64,000 bases of DNA, taken from NCBI GenBank assembly GCA_022661535.1, contig JAKULF010000004.1:5580001-5644000 (forward strand), in the 5' to 3' direction. The position numbers and the translations under genes were made by a program. Below the pieces are notes generated by a model. The model saw only the letters and a program-made list of their open reading frames with translations, searched no databases and had not been told where the DNA came from. Of the stretch, positions 22,464 through 35,600 are shown piece after piece (position 1 is the first letter of the stretch; each line of letters opens with the position of its first letter). The stretch is from Eutypa lata. Its lineage: Eukaryota; Ascomycota; Sordariomycetes; Xylariales; Diatrypaceae.

Positions 22464-24109
22464 ATGGCCTCTTTTAAGTTCAGCTTGGCAACTGCTGCCA
22501 CCCTTCTCACTTCGTCTGCTCTCGCTGGCTTCGATGCCTCCTCACAGGCCAACGTAGCTGTATACTGGGGTATGTGATATAGTATAGGCTTCTACAGGAT
22601 GAAGCTAACTCATGGATATAGGCCAAAACTCAGCCGGGCAGGCAACTTCACAAGGACGCCTTGGGGAATACTGTGATAGTAAGAAACAAAACACAAATCT
22701 ATGAGACGGACTTCACTAACATGATCGCTACAGATGCTAAGATCGATGTATGCTCTTGGACCATTCTTGTTACCTAACCCTTCACCTGCTCACATGTCTT
22801 TTCACTTAGATCATCCCGATAGGATTCCTGAACGGGATAAATCCCTTAGTTGTGAACTTTGCCAGCGCCACAGATAAGTGCACCCCGATCGCGGGCACTC
22901 AACTGTTCACATGTCCAGAGATCGAGTAAGTCCATAAGCGAAGGATGATCATAGTCGTGCCCTTCTAATCTAGCACAGGGAGGACATCAAGGCGTGCCAA
23001 GCCAAGGGCAAGACGATATTGCTTTCCCTCGGAGGCGCTACTTATTCACAAGGTGGCTTCACTAGTGTCGCCGCGGCACAACAGGTAAGCAATCTACATT
23101 GTCCATCTCTTACTGCTCCCTGTCACATGATATCACAAACGATAAGCCCTTCAAACACCCCTTATTTCTCCAGCTAGGTAACCCTAAAACCTCCAAACTC
23201 AACTCTGCTAACTTAAGGAACATCAAAACAGGCAGCTGACCAGGTATGGGACCTCTTCGGCACCAACACAGCGGCAGCCAACCGGCCCTTCGGATCCGCC
23301 GTCGTCGATGGCTTCGACTATGACTTCGAGGCGAGCACGCAGAACTTCGCTCCGTTCGCGAACCAGCTGCGGACACAGTAAGCAATCTTTGTAGTTATTT
23401 TATTCTCTTTGTAGCTAGCTTCAGTGTTTGGAGTTACTGAAGGGGGGGCCTAGGCTTCCCGAATAGCTCTCGGGCCTCGCTAAGATACCTCAAGGAAGCA
23501 ATTGCTAACTCCAAATGTTGCAGTATGGACGCCTCGGGCAAGACGATGTACTTCTCGGCGGCGCCGCAGTGCGTGTACCCGGACGCGGCCATGAACGACA
23601 TGCTGAGCGGGGCGGTGTCGTTCGACTTCATCATGATCCAGTTCTACAACAACTGGTGCGGCGTGGTCAACTTCCGGCCCGACGCCGCCGAGAACCCCTA
23701 CAACTTCAACGTCTGGGACGCGTGGGCCAAGCAGACCTCCAAGAACCCCAACGTCAAGGTCCTGATGGGCGTGCCGGCCAGCGCCGGCGCCGGCGGGGGC
23801 TACATCCCCGCGGGCCAGCTCGACCCCGTCATCCAGTTCAACAAACAGTTCTCCAGCTTCGGTGGCGCCATGATGTGGGACATGTCGCAGCTGTACCTGA
23901 ACAGCGGGTTCCTCGACGCGGTGGACGCCTCGTTGACAACCGGTGGCACCACCCCCAGCGATCCGTCTCCGACGACCACCCCGGGGCCCTCGCCCACGGG
24001 GACGGTCCCTCACTGGGGACAGTGCGGAGGAGACGGTTACACCGGCCCCACGGACTGCGAGGCGCCTTACACTTGCCAGGGCACTGAATGGTGGAAGTCA
24101 TGCCAGTAA
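22464..24109 (+). CDS. Secreted GH18 chitinase (plant-type/class III) with C-terminal CBM1
   Basis: Seven exons (22464-22569, 22622-22678, 22734-22747, 22810-22925, 22979-23084, 23232-23377 and 23524-24109) encode 376 aa; exon 3 is only 14 nt. It hydrolyses beta-1,4 N-acetylglucosamine chains outside the cell. Seen: a signal peptide (residues 1-21, ending SSALA), the barrel start VAVYWGQNSAGQ, ILLSLGGATYSQGG as the SxGG strand, and the catalytic DGFDYDFE motif with acid Glu166. After the catalytic domain come a Thr/Pro/Ser linker (about 318-344) and a CBM1 (345-376, HWGQCGG...) with its four cysteines and aromatic residues, which binds crystalline polysaccharide. Introns 5 and 6 are 147 and 146 nt, longer than the others; intron 6 is the introner-like element. 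The last exon is clearly more GC-rich than the earlier ones. Confidence 0.93.
23378..23523 (+). repeat. Introner-like element: intron 6 of the chitinase gene
   Basis: 146-nt intron, phase 2, donor GTAAGC, acceptor TTGCAG, branch site in TTGCTAACTCCA. It is homologous to the NmrA-like gene intron at 12696-12843 along most of its length, strongest in the 3' third. It also carries a CCCGA...TCGGG stem in the less conserved middle. Chitinase intron 5 shares only the first 11 nt with it. Confidence 0.8.
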
Positions 24110-27100
24110 TTATACAAGTTAGGAGTGGCATTCTCTCTAGGACCTGATATGGGGCGCACCGTCACCTTCGTCATTTGACATTTCTCTGTATATATTACTC
24201 ATGAGCTCGTGTCATATATTGCTACATTCTTGTATATATTCTTGTATATATTTGTGCAATGTCCTCAAATTCATTTCTTTAGAACCCAGTGATGATACGT
24301 CACCAATATTCACTTACCATAACATATCACTAAATACCTTGCTTAGATAGATTTAAGCTAGAATTTTGTAAAAAGTGACTTATATGATTAGTTATCTCTA
24401 CGAGAGGTTGACTTGATATACTATTAAGGCGATCATTCGTGGCTGGCATTCCTGCATAACGGTGGGAGAATTGGTTTAATAGATGTTGGATTCAGGAGTA
24501 TTGGTTGCCGCGAATGGTAGCTCTTAAACCAGCCAAACCGATTTGATTACCTTAGGTTGGGTTCTGCTTCTATGGTGTCGCATTTTGGAAGCGCTTATTG
24601 AAATGTAGCTAACCAGCTTTCATCATTGGCACACATACAAGTCAGCTTGTTCGACCACCGACGCAGAAAATATCGCTTTATAATGATGGTGTCGTGATTA
24701 GAGCTCAAGAGCTTAACTCCCAACCTAATGCCATCCTTTGATATACCGGTATGCATGCTTCAAGTTCATCAATGGCATTGATTCAAGTTGGGAGTCGTAG
24801 TAGCGAACTTATTCATCATCACTGAAGATGTAGATTAAATCCCAACCCACATTCCACGCATACTAGGTACATACGTAGATGCACCGTTCCTTGTACTATG
24901 CTACCCCATTTTAGATATTCTACAACTGTCAATGTGTAGTCATAGCTCCCAGCTACCTTACATAGAAGCCGCTCGAGAGAGGATCGAAACGTGGGCTCGA
25001 GAATTAATACATTGGTAAGGTGGCTTCTGCGAGACATCTTACAGTCCAAGAGATACGGCGACCGGTGGTATTGTCGGAGGAGGCGACAGCTTCGCTTCAG
25101 ACATTGCCGGCGGATAACGGAAACCATTGGCGTCATGACTATCGACTGTCTCGGATGATAGGTAGCTGCCGAAGTAGGGGACAGTAAAGGGAATGTAGAA
25201 ACAACGAACTTAAAATTGACTCAAACGTTGTCAGCCTCCGTGAAAGTCACTGGTCAGCGGAGCAGGTGTAGTCAAAGAACGATTGGGGAAAACCCCCGAC
25301 AATCGCCTCTCACTAACTGTCGTCGATACCCTCCGTATGATGGCTGTATCATCATTGCCCGAAGGCTTCGCAGGCGTATTCATGTCTTCACCGGGTACCT
25401 TAAGCAGGATCATGTTGTAAGTCCTACCTTTTCATAACTATCGGTTACAAGTTAAGGTTATGTGACCCGGTACTAAGAGGAATGCTGTTGTCCAATTTCA
25501 GTCGAAGATACTTTGGTTGCAAAGGTTGACGAAAGGCACCTGATCAAGTTCTGAAAATTGATGATGATGAGAAAATGGGACAGTAGAGATGGTACAAGTG
25601 ACCATGGCAATTACATAAGACATTAAATATGAGAAGAGATGGTGCGAATGGGAGAGATGTTGAAATATGATAGGAGGTTGAGGATGGGAGGAGATGGAAA
25701 AAATAAGTGAGGTGATGGATGGATGCCGTTTCTTGAGTCTTGATCACGACTGGACTGTCTTTCCAAACAAGCAATTACGTGTTATGGGACTGGGAAAGTA
25801 CGTTGATTCAAAGGTATGCAATCTGAGGTACTATGGTATATATCCCACAACTCCAGTTAGAGATTGCGCCATTCACGTCACAGAGAAATGAGTAGAAAGT
25901 CTCAGGGGAAAGGGGAAATATCCCACGTAGCACATTCAAGCGCATCAACCCGCTTTTCATTGTTATCAACGACATCAGCTTGGAGACCTACGACCACTCT
26001 CCTGCGATACTTGAATTCCATCCCAATAAATTTGATGTTTACCAGATCCTTTTACCTCGTCTTTTTATTTCGCATCATGGATTACAAGCTCTCGTCCAGC
26101 GCTTTCCGAGGCTCTAGTACATACATGTCTCTGTTCCCGCACGCATTCTTGTCGTTCAGCACTTCCTTCCCTCTCAAAGTCGGTAAGCACGCCATCCCCG
26201 GACGTACCAAGTGCAGACGAATCTTGAGCCCTACTATGATCAGGGGGGGTTTTAAGAAAGACGCTGTCACCGGCGCCTTGGCGTTTGCTAAATGGGTGAA
26301 TTTATGAAGACAAAGCAATTAGGTACGCACTACCTCGAACATGCACCCAATCGGTGTCCAGCATTCTGAAGACCCATGGATTTAGGTTTGGTTGGATGCA
26401 TCTTCCTTGTTCCGACTATTCGCCGAGTCCATATTCCAAGTACTACCTCTATATTGTAAAATAACGGTACGAAACTAATTACAACCAATGAGCAGTGGCT
26501 TCAGTTTCATGATAGCACACACAGGATGACCATGAAGAAACCATGGATGGGTTCGGGGCCAATTTTTTCCAACACAAGGTTTATAGTTCACAACTTCGAA
26601 TCCGGCAACGAGATAAGATTTTCTTTTTTTAGTATTCAATGAGGCCAACGCAGAATCAATCGTTTCTCCACAGAGCACTACAAACCATGGATTAGTTCAT
26701 GATGATTGAATGTACCGTTCTTGAGGTTTACACGGGGTCTTGATTCCTTAGTTCCACCCTCTCGTCAACGCAACCAATACTACTTTTTCTAGGTTTTGTT
26801 GGGCATCTATAACTAGACCGCACCGAGCAATCTTCATCTATGAGTCAACCAACCGCTTCCCCCAAGTATTGATAGAGTCTAGACGCTTCGATAAGCTCGT
26901 CGCACGGGCAGTCGGCAACACCAGCTTGGTTATCTTAGAAGCAAGCGCCGTGTAGCTGGCAGACATAGGTATACGACAGAGAAGATGACCTAGACTCCCC
27001 TTCTCCCATCTCCTCTTCTCTTCATACTACATCCATAGACCGAATCACATGTCGCATCCGCATAGGGATAATCAGCCCGGAGATCGAACGTTCAGATGAG

Positions 27101-30100
27101 CGGTCTAGGCGACCCCATGGTAGCCCCGTCGTAGTAATCTGGACTAAACAACAGTCACACACTCGCAGCCTTCAACAATGCGAATCCGATCAAGATCGCG
27201 AAATTCGCTTGAAATTGACTAGCGGGGAAGGCATCCCACCCCTTCGGGTCGCACGCTGGAAGGCTATTCGCCACACCAACTCTGGCCGTCAGCCCAGTGC
27301 TCTGGTTCGACCCGCATAAGCACGGAAGGGCTTACTCTTTTCGGGGTCGCTTAGCCACTTGATACAGCTCTGTGCCAACGTACGGTACCGAGGCTTTCTT
27401 TTCTTTTTTATCAGTATCGGTTGGGTACTTATAAGCGCCCGTGGTCCTCTTGATAGCGCTCAGTTTTTTCTCCTTTTGCACTTGAACTGAAACGGACGTT
27501 GGACCGCGCGGGAGAGTTGGAACGGGTTTACGATGGGATGGGATATACTTTTAAGACGCAGCGAGGTTATCAATGGAACTGATGGGGTCAAATCGAGATT
27601 CAATACGTCTAAACAGATACCAACTACCGTCCTCTCCGAAGTCAATACCCCGAGATGTTGTGTTCCGCTTGGTACTTACGCACTTCACCCTCCTTCTCTA
27701 GGGCCTCGGAATGTACTTCAGCGCTATGATCTCCCACATAGACACCTCACAATTGGGAAACAACTTTTACAATGAGAAAAATAAAAACGATCCCTTCTGT
27801 TCAGTCTGTCATAATATGGTACGACAATATCACTCAGGGAAGAATGGATTCCGGAGACTTGGTAATTGACGGGGATACATAACTACTCACCTCTCCAGGT
27901 CCAGGATTATACATGTTCCGCCACACGCTACTTGTACGTCGGGTGTTCATATTCAACATTAACGGCCGCGGATTACTTTGCTCTTGGTTCGAAGTCGCAT
28001 AGTCGTTCAACATCGCCAACTACGGCTTACCCCTCCGGGTACAGGGAAGGGATATCTTACAAGAGTAGAGCGTCGTATACTTGGGTGTAAAGGGGGAAAC
28101 CTGTCAAAATGGTGGGGCGAAGAAAAAGAAGAGGGAAAGGCATCGCATCAAGACATATATGGATGTAGGCATACCCGACCAGGAATGAGGTTGGCTTCGG
28201 GCTTGGAAGGCTTCGCGTGAGGGTCAATGTTTCTTGTTTGATGCGTTTGGATCCGGGGGCTCTTCGCACAGGACAACACGTCAGTACTTGAGAAGACGAC
28301 GGCAGCTTGACGCGATTCGATTTAACCTTTAGTAAAACGATATGGAGTTTCACATTGCTCGACACCATGGTCAACCAACCGCTGGGTAGTGTCCCACTTG
28401 ACACACATAACGACGCTTAGATGCTACTATACGTCGTGTAGAGGCATGCGGTACGATTAGTCAAGGGGCGAGTTTCTCGACTAATATTAATCAGGATATC
28501 ATATCACCGTGCCAGCTCACATCATTCCGTTTACATATGCATATACAGACAACCTGCCCAGCTGCTGGGTACATGCATAGCCTCTCATGCCCTTTGAGTA
28601 TACAAGGTTGGTATCTCTGACGTTACAAAGCTGCCTAGGACGGGCTACTGCCTTACCGGGGCCGCATCCTGCGGGCAGCCTATCTACTTACCCAGCTCCC
28701 GACGATGCGATTGTCAAGACCCCAGATCCCGGGTCCCCAGGCCGCCCGACGATACCGACTGGATAGCTGGCTGTGTACATACATATGTACATTAAACGCA
28801 CGCGCTCAGCCGCTGGCCCACTCGTTTACCCGCATCGCAGCATCCTACCCCTGCTTATCGCCTACCGCACACCTGAAAGTGCATTGATGGATCGATCGAG
28901 TGGTCTTCCGCAGTGCGGCGGTAACTTACATACATGGAGCAATATATAATAAAGCAAGGAACGAGCGGGACGGCCCGGACCGTACCCGTATATCTAGGTC
29001 CGTACATATGCATGCTCGGAATCCGGACTAGCTACTTTATGCATCATGCCAAGGTGGACGCAACGGTGGGTAGACGATAGGGATGACGAGCAATATTCTC
29101 GCGAACTATTTCAGTTCGTACAACAACCTAGTATAAGAATTGCGGCAGAAAGGGCAGTAGGTTGCTTTCGAAAGTATCGTCTGTTAACTCTCTTCAGCGC
29201 TGTTCAGGTGGCGACGACGACGATGATGATTTGACGATATTCGCGCTCTCTCTGATTTCGCGCGACTTTTATATATCGCAGTCTCAAGTAGCTCGAGTCC
29301 ATTCCATAGAAATTTTAGCCAGTCAGATGATACTGGTGGTGTTGATCTTGCACCCATTCCTTTCATTTCCTTGCGCTTGCGCTTGCGTTTGTGCTCCTCG
29401 CCCCTATTTTCTATATGTGGATGGAAGGGCGATATCCACCCATGCCTACTTTGCCTACCCATTCATGGACGTATCAACCCAATGCTCTGGGTCGCCAGGA
29501 GTTTAGCGTTACCGCCAGGGTGGTTCATACTACTTGTAAGAGTTTGTTCAGTGGATCTCCGTTGCGTTGCGTCCAACTGGTGGGGATGGGGGGTTTGAAT
29601 AAGATGCTGCTGGTTTGCTCTGCAGTGTTAGTCGATCGGATCGATCTACAACGAATTTGGGGTAAAATCTACTTGACTAATACGCATATTTTGCATACAT
29701 GCCTAATTCCAGGACCCAATGCCAATTGCCTATAGGCTACAAGACAAACTGGAAAAAAGGGGCCCCTCTTATACATGATGTATGCGTCTATGTATCTATG
29801 TAAGTATTTATGTAGTCAACAAGTCACAATTACTCAGACGTAAGACTCGATGGAATCATCAGACTAGACACGTTGAAATGAAGTAACAAGCTTTTTCATG
29901 TTGTTCATCCGCCCACTGCGGGATGGAATAAGAATGTATATATACACAGTGGGAGAGAGCCACTCTCGATACCTTGAAGTATCATATTCCGCTTTTTTTG
30001 ATATCCCTCAAGTTGCATCCATGCATTTTCTTCTTCGTGCATGTGTGTGCGTGTGTGTGTGACGCTGTTATAAACCCGACAGCGCAAGAGATCGACTCTC

Positions 30101-30666
30101 TCAGAATGGAAAACTACCTCCTTTCGGTCGGGAGGGGCTTGCAAGCCCTCCCGAGCGACAAAATGCTACCACGAAAAACAAAACCCTTGCCAACCAATTG
30201 AATCCGCCCACGTGAAAAAAAAACTTTGGACTTTTGCGCCTCCCAATAGCAATATAAAAACAAGAGGTATTTATCCCACGAAAGACTCGGGAAGTCCACC
30301 TCTTTGGAGGAGGAAAAACATCGAAAAGAGCAGGATGTAGGAGATGAAAAACAAGATCGAGAATGAAAAAGCAGAGCAAGCAAAAAAAGACAAGCAACCT
30401 CCCAACCGTATCTGACCCTCTGAGAGGGTACCGATGATGAATGATAATGATAACAGTGAAAGAAAGAGATAAAAAAGAAGAAAGAGGAAATAATTCCAGA
30501 GGTATATCGTTACAAGTTCCATCCATGCATTGCGTCGTTCCCACATCGTCGTCGATCCATCCATCCAACCAACCAACCAACCAACCGTTCAAAAATCAAA
30601 ATGAGCTCAAAAAAGATATACAGAGGCAACAGGATTTGTGTGTTGCGAAGAAGGAAGTTCGTGTGG

Positions 30667-30718
<52 letters not shown>

Positions 30719-30902
30719 GAAGTGTTGTTAATAATGAAGAGACAAAACAATTCAACCAACCTCGGTCCCTCCGCTCCAGATGATGACGCCCTCACGCCTG
30801 CCTAGTCGAATTCAATCCAATTAATCAAAAGACATATTGTGTTGCTGGCTGTTGTTGTTGTTGTTCCTGGGCGGAAAACGCACGAGGTCGGGACGATGAT
30901 TG
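24110..30902. other. Gene-poor stretch, 6.8 kb
   Basis: No supported gene. Open frames such as 25864-26307 (plus) and 24819-25136 (minus) lack domains, signal peptides or coding-like partners. The right end is rich in simple sequence: a CCATCC/CCAACC tract at 30557-30587 and a TA/TG microsatellite at 30667-30716. AT-rich stretches and poly-pyrimidine tracts are scattered throughout. It lies between the chitinase terminator region and the 3' end of the bZIP-ankyrin gene. Confidence 0.45.
30667..30716. repeat. TA-then-TG dinucleotide microsatellite
   Basis: A short (TA) run merges into about 19 TG units. It lies just downstream of the bZIP-ankyrin gene and produces spurious Cys-Val and Thr-His frames on the two strands. 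Confidence 0.95.
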
Positions 30903-32248
30903 TCATAAGCGGGAGGACTCGGCGAGGATACCGGTCTTGCTCTCCTGCTGCATCCACTCCTCGACGCCATCGACAACGGCGCCGCGCTCGAGGAGCATGG
31001 CCGCCATATCAGTGCGCCCGTTCGAGACAGCACGCTGCAGCGGGGTGTACCCGGAATTGTCGCGCCCGTTGAGGTTGATGTCGGGGCGAGCCAGGAGAAG
31101 GCGTAGGGTCTCGGTGTGGCCGCTGGCGATAGCGAAGTGAAGAAGCGGCGCCGTCGTCTCGGGGAGCGGCTTGGCCACCTCGGGCAGCTCGCTCACCGTC
31201 GACAGGTGGTAGCCGCCAGCCGAGGCCAGAGGCGAGTGGCCGCCAGCTCCGTCCACGGGCGTCGACCAGCCGGTGGTGGCGCGACCGTGGTGGTGGTGGT
31301 CTGGAGGGGGAGGGTACACGGGTCCCGTCGATGCCATCCCCTCGTCCATGGAAGTAGCGGTGGCGTACGCCGGCTTCGAGTGCTGCATGAACGAGACCTC
31401 CTCCGGGCTGCTGCACAGGCTGCTGTAGGTCTCGCGTGTGACGGGCAGCATCGGGCTCGGGCTCGTCGACATCGGCCCTACCTGGAGCGACTCCCGCCGG
31501 TCGGCGCTGGTGGGCTGGTGCCACTGGTGGTGGTGGGGGATCGGGCTGGAGCAGGTGGACGCCGCCGCCATCATGAGGGGCCCCGTGCTGCTGCTCCGCA
31601 GGTGGTGGTTGCTGGGCAGGCCGTTGGAGGTGACGCTCGAGCTCGTGACGGCCCGGGACCGCCGGCCGCCGCCGTTGGTCGACGAGGGCGGGGTCGCGAT
31701 GCCGGTCATCATCTCACCAGATGACTGGAGCTGCGGGAAGAAGGAGGATGTGTCGAAACTGAGGGGGGTCTCCCCGTCGGTCGTCAGCCCGAGGCCGTTG
31801 ACGTGCTCGGGTCCGGAGCTGTGAGGCCACGGCTGGTGCACGTACTCTCCCATCCGGTGTGACGAAGAGGGAGGTGTCACTGCGCCGGCGTGGTTGGGCG
31901 AGTCCTGCTCGGGCGGCGGCGTGGTCGAGCCGTTGTGGCCCAGCGCGCCCTGGAGCTGCTGGAGTTGTCTCTTTAACCTTTCAACCTCCTTTGTCCGGTC
32001 ACGCATATTGCGTCCTGAGGGGGCTTATGTGTTAGAGTTGGGATGAGGCAAGACATGATGTGTTAGAGAGAGAGGGGGAACTCACGATACGCTCTTTGGG
32101 CAAGGCGGTTCTGGATCTTACGACGTTCCGCCGCATCTGGTAGGTTCCTCCAATCCTCATCTGGTCTCATCAAGTCAACGTATGATGTCGTTAATGGGCG
32201 CCCGCACCGTGGCGAGGCCCCGTTCGGAGATTGTGTTGCTGTTGCCAT
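30903..32248 (-). CDS. bANK-type transcription factor: bZIP basic region plus ankyrin repeats
   Basis: Two exons (32248-32086 and 32014-30903; 71-nt intron inside the basic region) give 424 aa. Seen: the AP-1-like basic region RRKIQNRLAQRAYRRNMRDR (residues 42-61), with the NxxAQxxxR DNA-contact pattern restored by splicing, then a very short zipper-like stretch (about 64-79). A long low-complexity middle rich in Ser, Pro, His and Gly follows. The C-terminus (about 343-403) has two ankyrin-like repeats, the second being SGYTPLQRAVSNGRTDMAAMLLERG. A bZIP basic region without a full zipper but with C-terminal ankyrins is the layout of fungal bANK proteins such as TOXE, regulator of HC-toxin genes. 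It is probably a nuclear regulator; targets unknown. It is isolated by long gene-free flanks. Confidence 0.88.
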
Positions 32249-32595
32249 TGTTGTGTGTGTGTGTGTGTATGTGTGTCTCTGTGTGTTCCTCTCAAAGCAT
32301 CCAGTCCGTCCAAGCTCTCTTGAAGGTTTATGTATTGGAAGGTAAGGGGAAGGGGGTGGTGGTGAGGTGGTGGTCGGCCGGGACTATATGTAGGTATATA
32401 TGGGGTGTGGGGGAGTGGTGGCCCTTGATTAGAGATATCCAGGAACGAATGTTGTTCGTGCGTTCCAGCTCCGTTATATGTATGTGTTACCCGCAGTTGA
32501 CTTTCTCCAGCTTGGGAAATAATACTTGGGGTTCAAATCGAATGTAAGAAGATCTGGTAACGGGCCACGAGGTGCGCACCACAGGTTATGTATAT

Positions 32596-32634
<39 letters not shown>

Positions 32635-35600
32635 CTCGGCAAAGACATGACGAAATCTGAAATCTCCGACATCCTAGACTAGTGGTAGATCCTCGAAGCC
32701 CCCCCGTTACGCCGTCTACCATTCCTCTCACGGCCAGGGGTCTTCTTAGGTTCGTGGGGACTAAAGACACTGGCAGATGTCTTGGCTAAACGAAAGTCTT
32801 GTTACGCATGGTCGAGTACATACTATCTGGTGTTTGCCGGGTTGGCGCATTATGCGTGCTGAAGGCGTTATCAAAGACCCTGTCCGTCCATCCATCCATC
32901 CATCCACAAGGTCTCCAGTCTCCAGTCCCTCGTGGTTGCATGCTCAGGTCCTGATGGTGTAAATAGGAAACGGCTAGAGTGAGTTACATGGTATCTAGTC
33001 TACCCCAGTCCGTTTACCCATGGCGTTACCAGAACCATCCACCCAAGTTCCTCGTTGCGCTTAATGTACCTGAGAGTACTGTACTGATACTGCGGTCCCG
33101 AGAGTACCCATGGCCGAGATAGGTTAGATGGAGTACCTTTTCAGGCAGAGGGGCTTCACCACGCCAAGACCGCCTTGTTTCTTAGGTGCAGGTGAGATGC
33201 TTCGACGAATGTATCTCTTCGAATGGAGTAGTGAGCGTCAGGGTCCCTGTCCTGGTTTCAACGGTCCCGTTGTGTAGATCGGCTACTTTCTGCCTGCTAC
33301 AGCCTGTACATACATATGTATATACTTGGGGTGGCAGGCCCCCCTGACGAATCCTTCAGGAAGGACCACAAAGGCCGCTGCATGGGGGGGTTCTTAACTA
33401 CATCCCAGCAGCAAAAGAAGGCTATGCACGCACTGCTGCTGCTCTGCGCTGCACTTTATGTACGTTCATACAGATTATGTGTGTGATGCACCTGCCAAAC
33501 ATTGATGCTGTTGCTGTTTGAAGATGTTTCTTCCAATCCCTTATTCTAGACCTTTTCATTTTCTCGTATGAAACTATCCTGCCACCAACAACATCTATTG
33601 CCTGTACATAGGGAGCGGGATGTAATTGTGTTACTTAGTTTCTTTTTTATCAGCTCAACGGTTTCCATCAGGGTTACATGGCTGTGGCGAGCGGGGCAAT
33701 GGCGTAGCGCACCTGGACACCTAGCTGTGGATCAGCTCTTTCAGCTGTGGGCACTACCACGGTAAAGAATAGAAGAGTGGGTTATACAAACCTTAGTACC
33801 TGGTGATTTGCTGAAGATGTGCGCAATGCGGGTAATGCCGATCTTTCTCGGCGGTATTTACAACATAGTTTGTACCTACATACACACACACACACATCAC
33901 GCTTCACCTACATATGATAGTCCAATAATACAGTAGTCTCTTTGCCTTGCCAGGAATTCCCACATCGGTCGACGTCCCCTCTCCCGCAGTGGCGAGATTC
34001 AAACAATTAAATTGTACGTAGTGGGCGGCTTGGACCTGATAATGATTCCAGGAACGTTCGGTTTCACTGCACGTCATTTGCTGTACGAAAACCTTCTAGG
34101 ATGCCTTCCTATTCCAGTTAAGAATATGAGCAAGCAAGCAAGCAAGCCGGATGTCGTCTACCATGTCTCTCTATCTAGCGAAACCTAGGTATAAAACATG
34201 CGTGTACTACCACTACTACTACTGCTGCTTCTTCTTAGATTGGCAGAGAGCTCTACTCGGAGCCGAGTGTACTCTGTAAGTTTGAAAGTGATACATGGGG
34301 TTAAGTCTGATCTTCTCTGCTCAAGTTGAATATGAAGCTACAGTAGGTACGGTATGGTGGTATAGGTAGTGGGGCACCGCCTTCGTTGTATCGAGCTCAA
34401 ACCGGAAAAAGGCTGCGATAAGTACAAACATAGACTAGAATCCTTCAACCCGCACTCATTCAGATGGCAATAACTACATCCGAAGTGGCATTTCTCTAAA
34501 CACTGGGGTTGTCTGGGCATGCTTCGGCAGGAGATGATATTCAACACTATCTGAGTGACCTTGCCGACTTGCCACAAAATAGATACAGATTCGTAGTCGC
34601 GCCACACACGCCATAGCACAGGGGGGATCTCCAAAGAACAGCAGAATATCAAATGCTCTTTCTTGTCAGTCTGTACGCACATATGTAGGTAGTACTATGT
34701 AGGCAGACGGTAGGCATGTATTCTGTGTGTATTATGTGAGGCCAAGGAGGTGAAGCCAGTGAGTGACCTGAAGGCGGGCTGTCACTTGGCGATACACAGA
34801 AAGTGATAGGATGAGACGGTCGGAAATAGAAACAATGTGACCTCGCCGCGTTACATCGAAGTCACCCATATGTTCTGAAACAAGTTTTTTGTTCATACAT
34901 TGAATCATTGCATTCTCGAAGGGTTGGAGTGACTGCTACTGGTTTACGTATGTTGCTTCGACGCACATTGACGGCAGATACCTTCAATGCAGGTTCACCA
35001 GCCAAGTAACAAACAGATTTCACCCTCCAAACGAGTAGATACACAGGGCATTAGGGTACATACGCAGAAGGCATCCTAGCAGGTCTCATAGTGGCCTTCT
35101 TCTTGTGTAGGTAGACCATGCAAACGCTAGGCTTGAATCGGGTGAGCAAATGAATGTGCCATCTCATCGCAGACTGCAGCAACTGGTGATCGCCCAGCGG
35201 TCAGCGCTGTCGTTGCTGGAGGCTAGGTGCTTGCTAACTAGGTGCTAGGGCTGCTAGGTCTCTAAAATCTTGTCCAATCTCTCTACAGCAGACTATTAAT
35301 AAATCACCTGGATACAAGGGACAGCCTTTTTTCAGGTCTTCAGGTGGGCCACTCGCCGCACCGGATGATTTTCTGCATAGCCACCGTTACAGGTAAAGTG
35401 TATATGAGCTAGGTGATTACCTAATGTCTATGTCTCAGTCAGATATGAGCCATTATTTAGTGAATATAACTTACGTGATCAATGATCACTGATCAGCTCG
35501 ATGCGCCCTAAAAACAGTCAAGACCGTCTCCTGCTAGGCTAGCTTGGCTACTAGGTATTTATGTACACAGGTCACCTACATTGATAGTAGTAGGTTGCTA

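Noticed and set aside
23085..23231. Chitinase intron 5 as a third introner copy
   Set aside because: It has nearly the same length and the same first 11 nt as intron 6, but the rest does not align.
23480..24087. Long frames on both strands over the last chitinase exon
   Set aside because: Shadows of the GC-rich exon; the catalytic-domain and CBM1 frame is the real one.
27303..27313. tRNA B-box-like sequence GGTTCGACCC
   Set aside because: The flanking bases cannot form a T-stem and no acceptor or anticodon arms are found nearby; the same holds for a similar motif near 62500.
30510..30795. Open frames with Thr-His or Cys-Val repeats
   Set aside because: They are created by the TG microsatellite at 30667-30716 and have no other coding features.
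31009..31824. Long open frames overlapping the bANK gene on both strands
   Set aside because: GC-rich coding DNA gives open shadow frames; only the frame with basic region and ankyrin repeats has domains.
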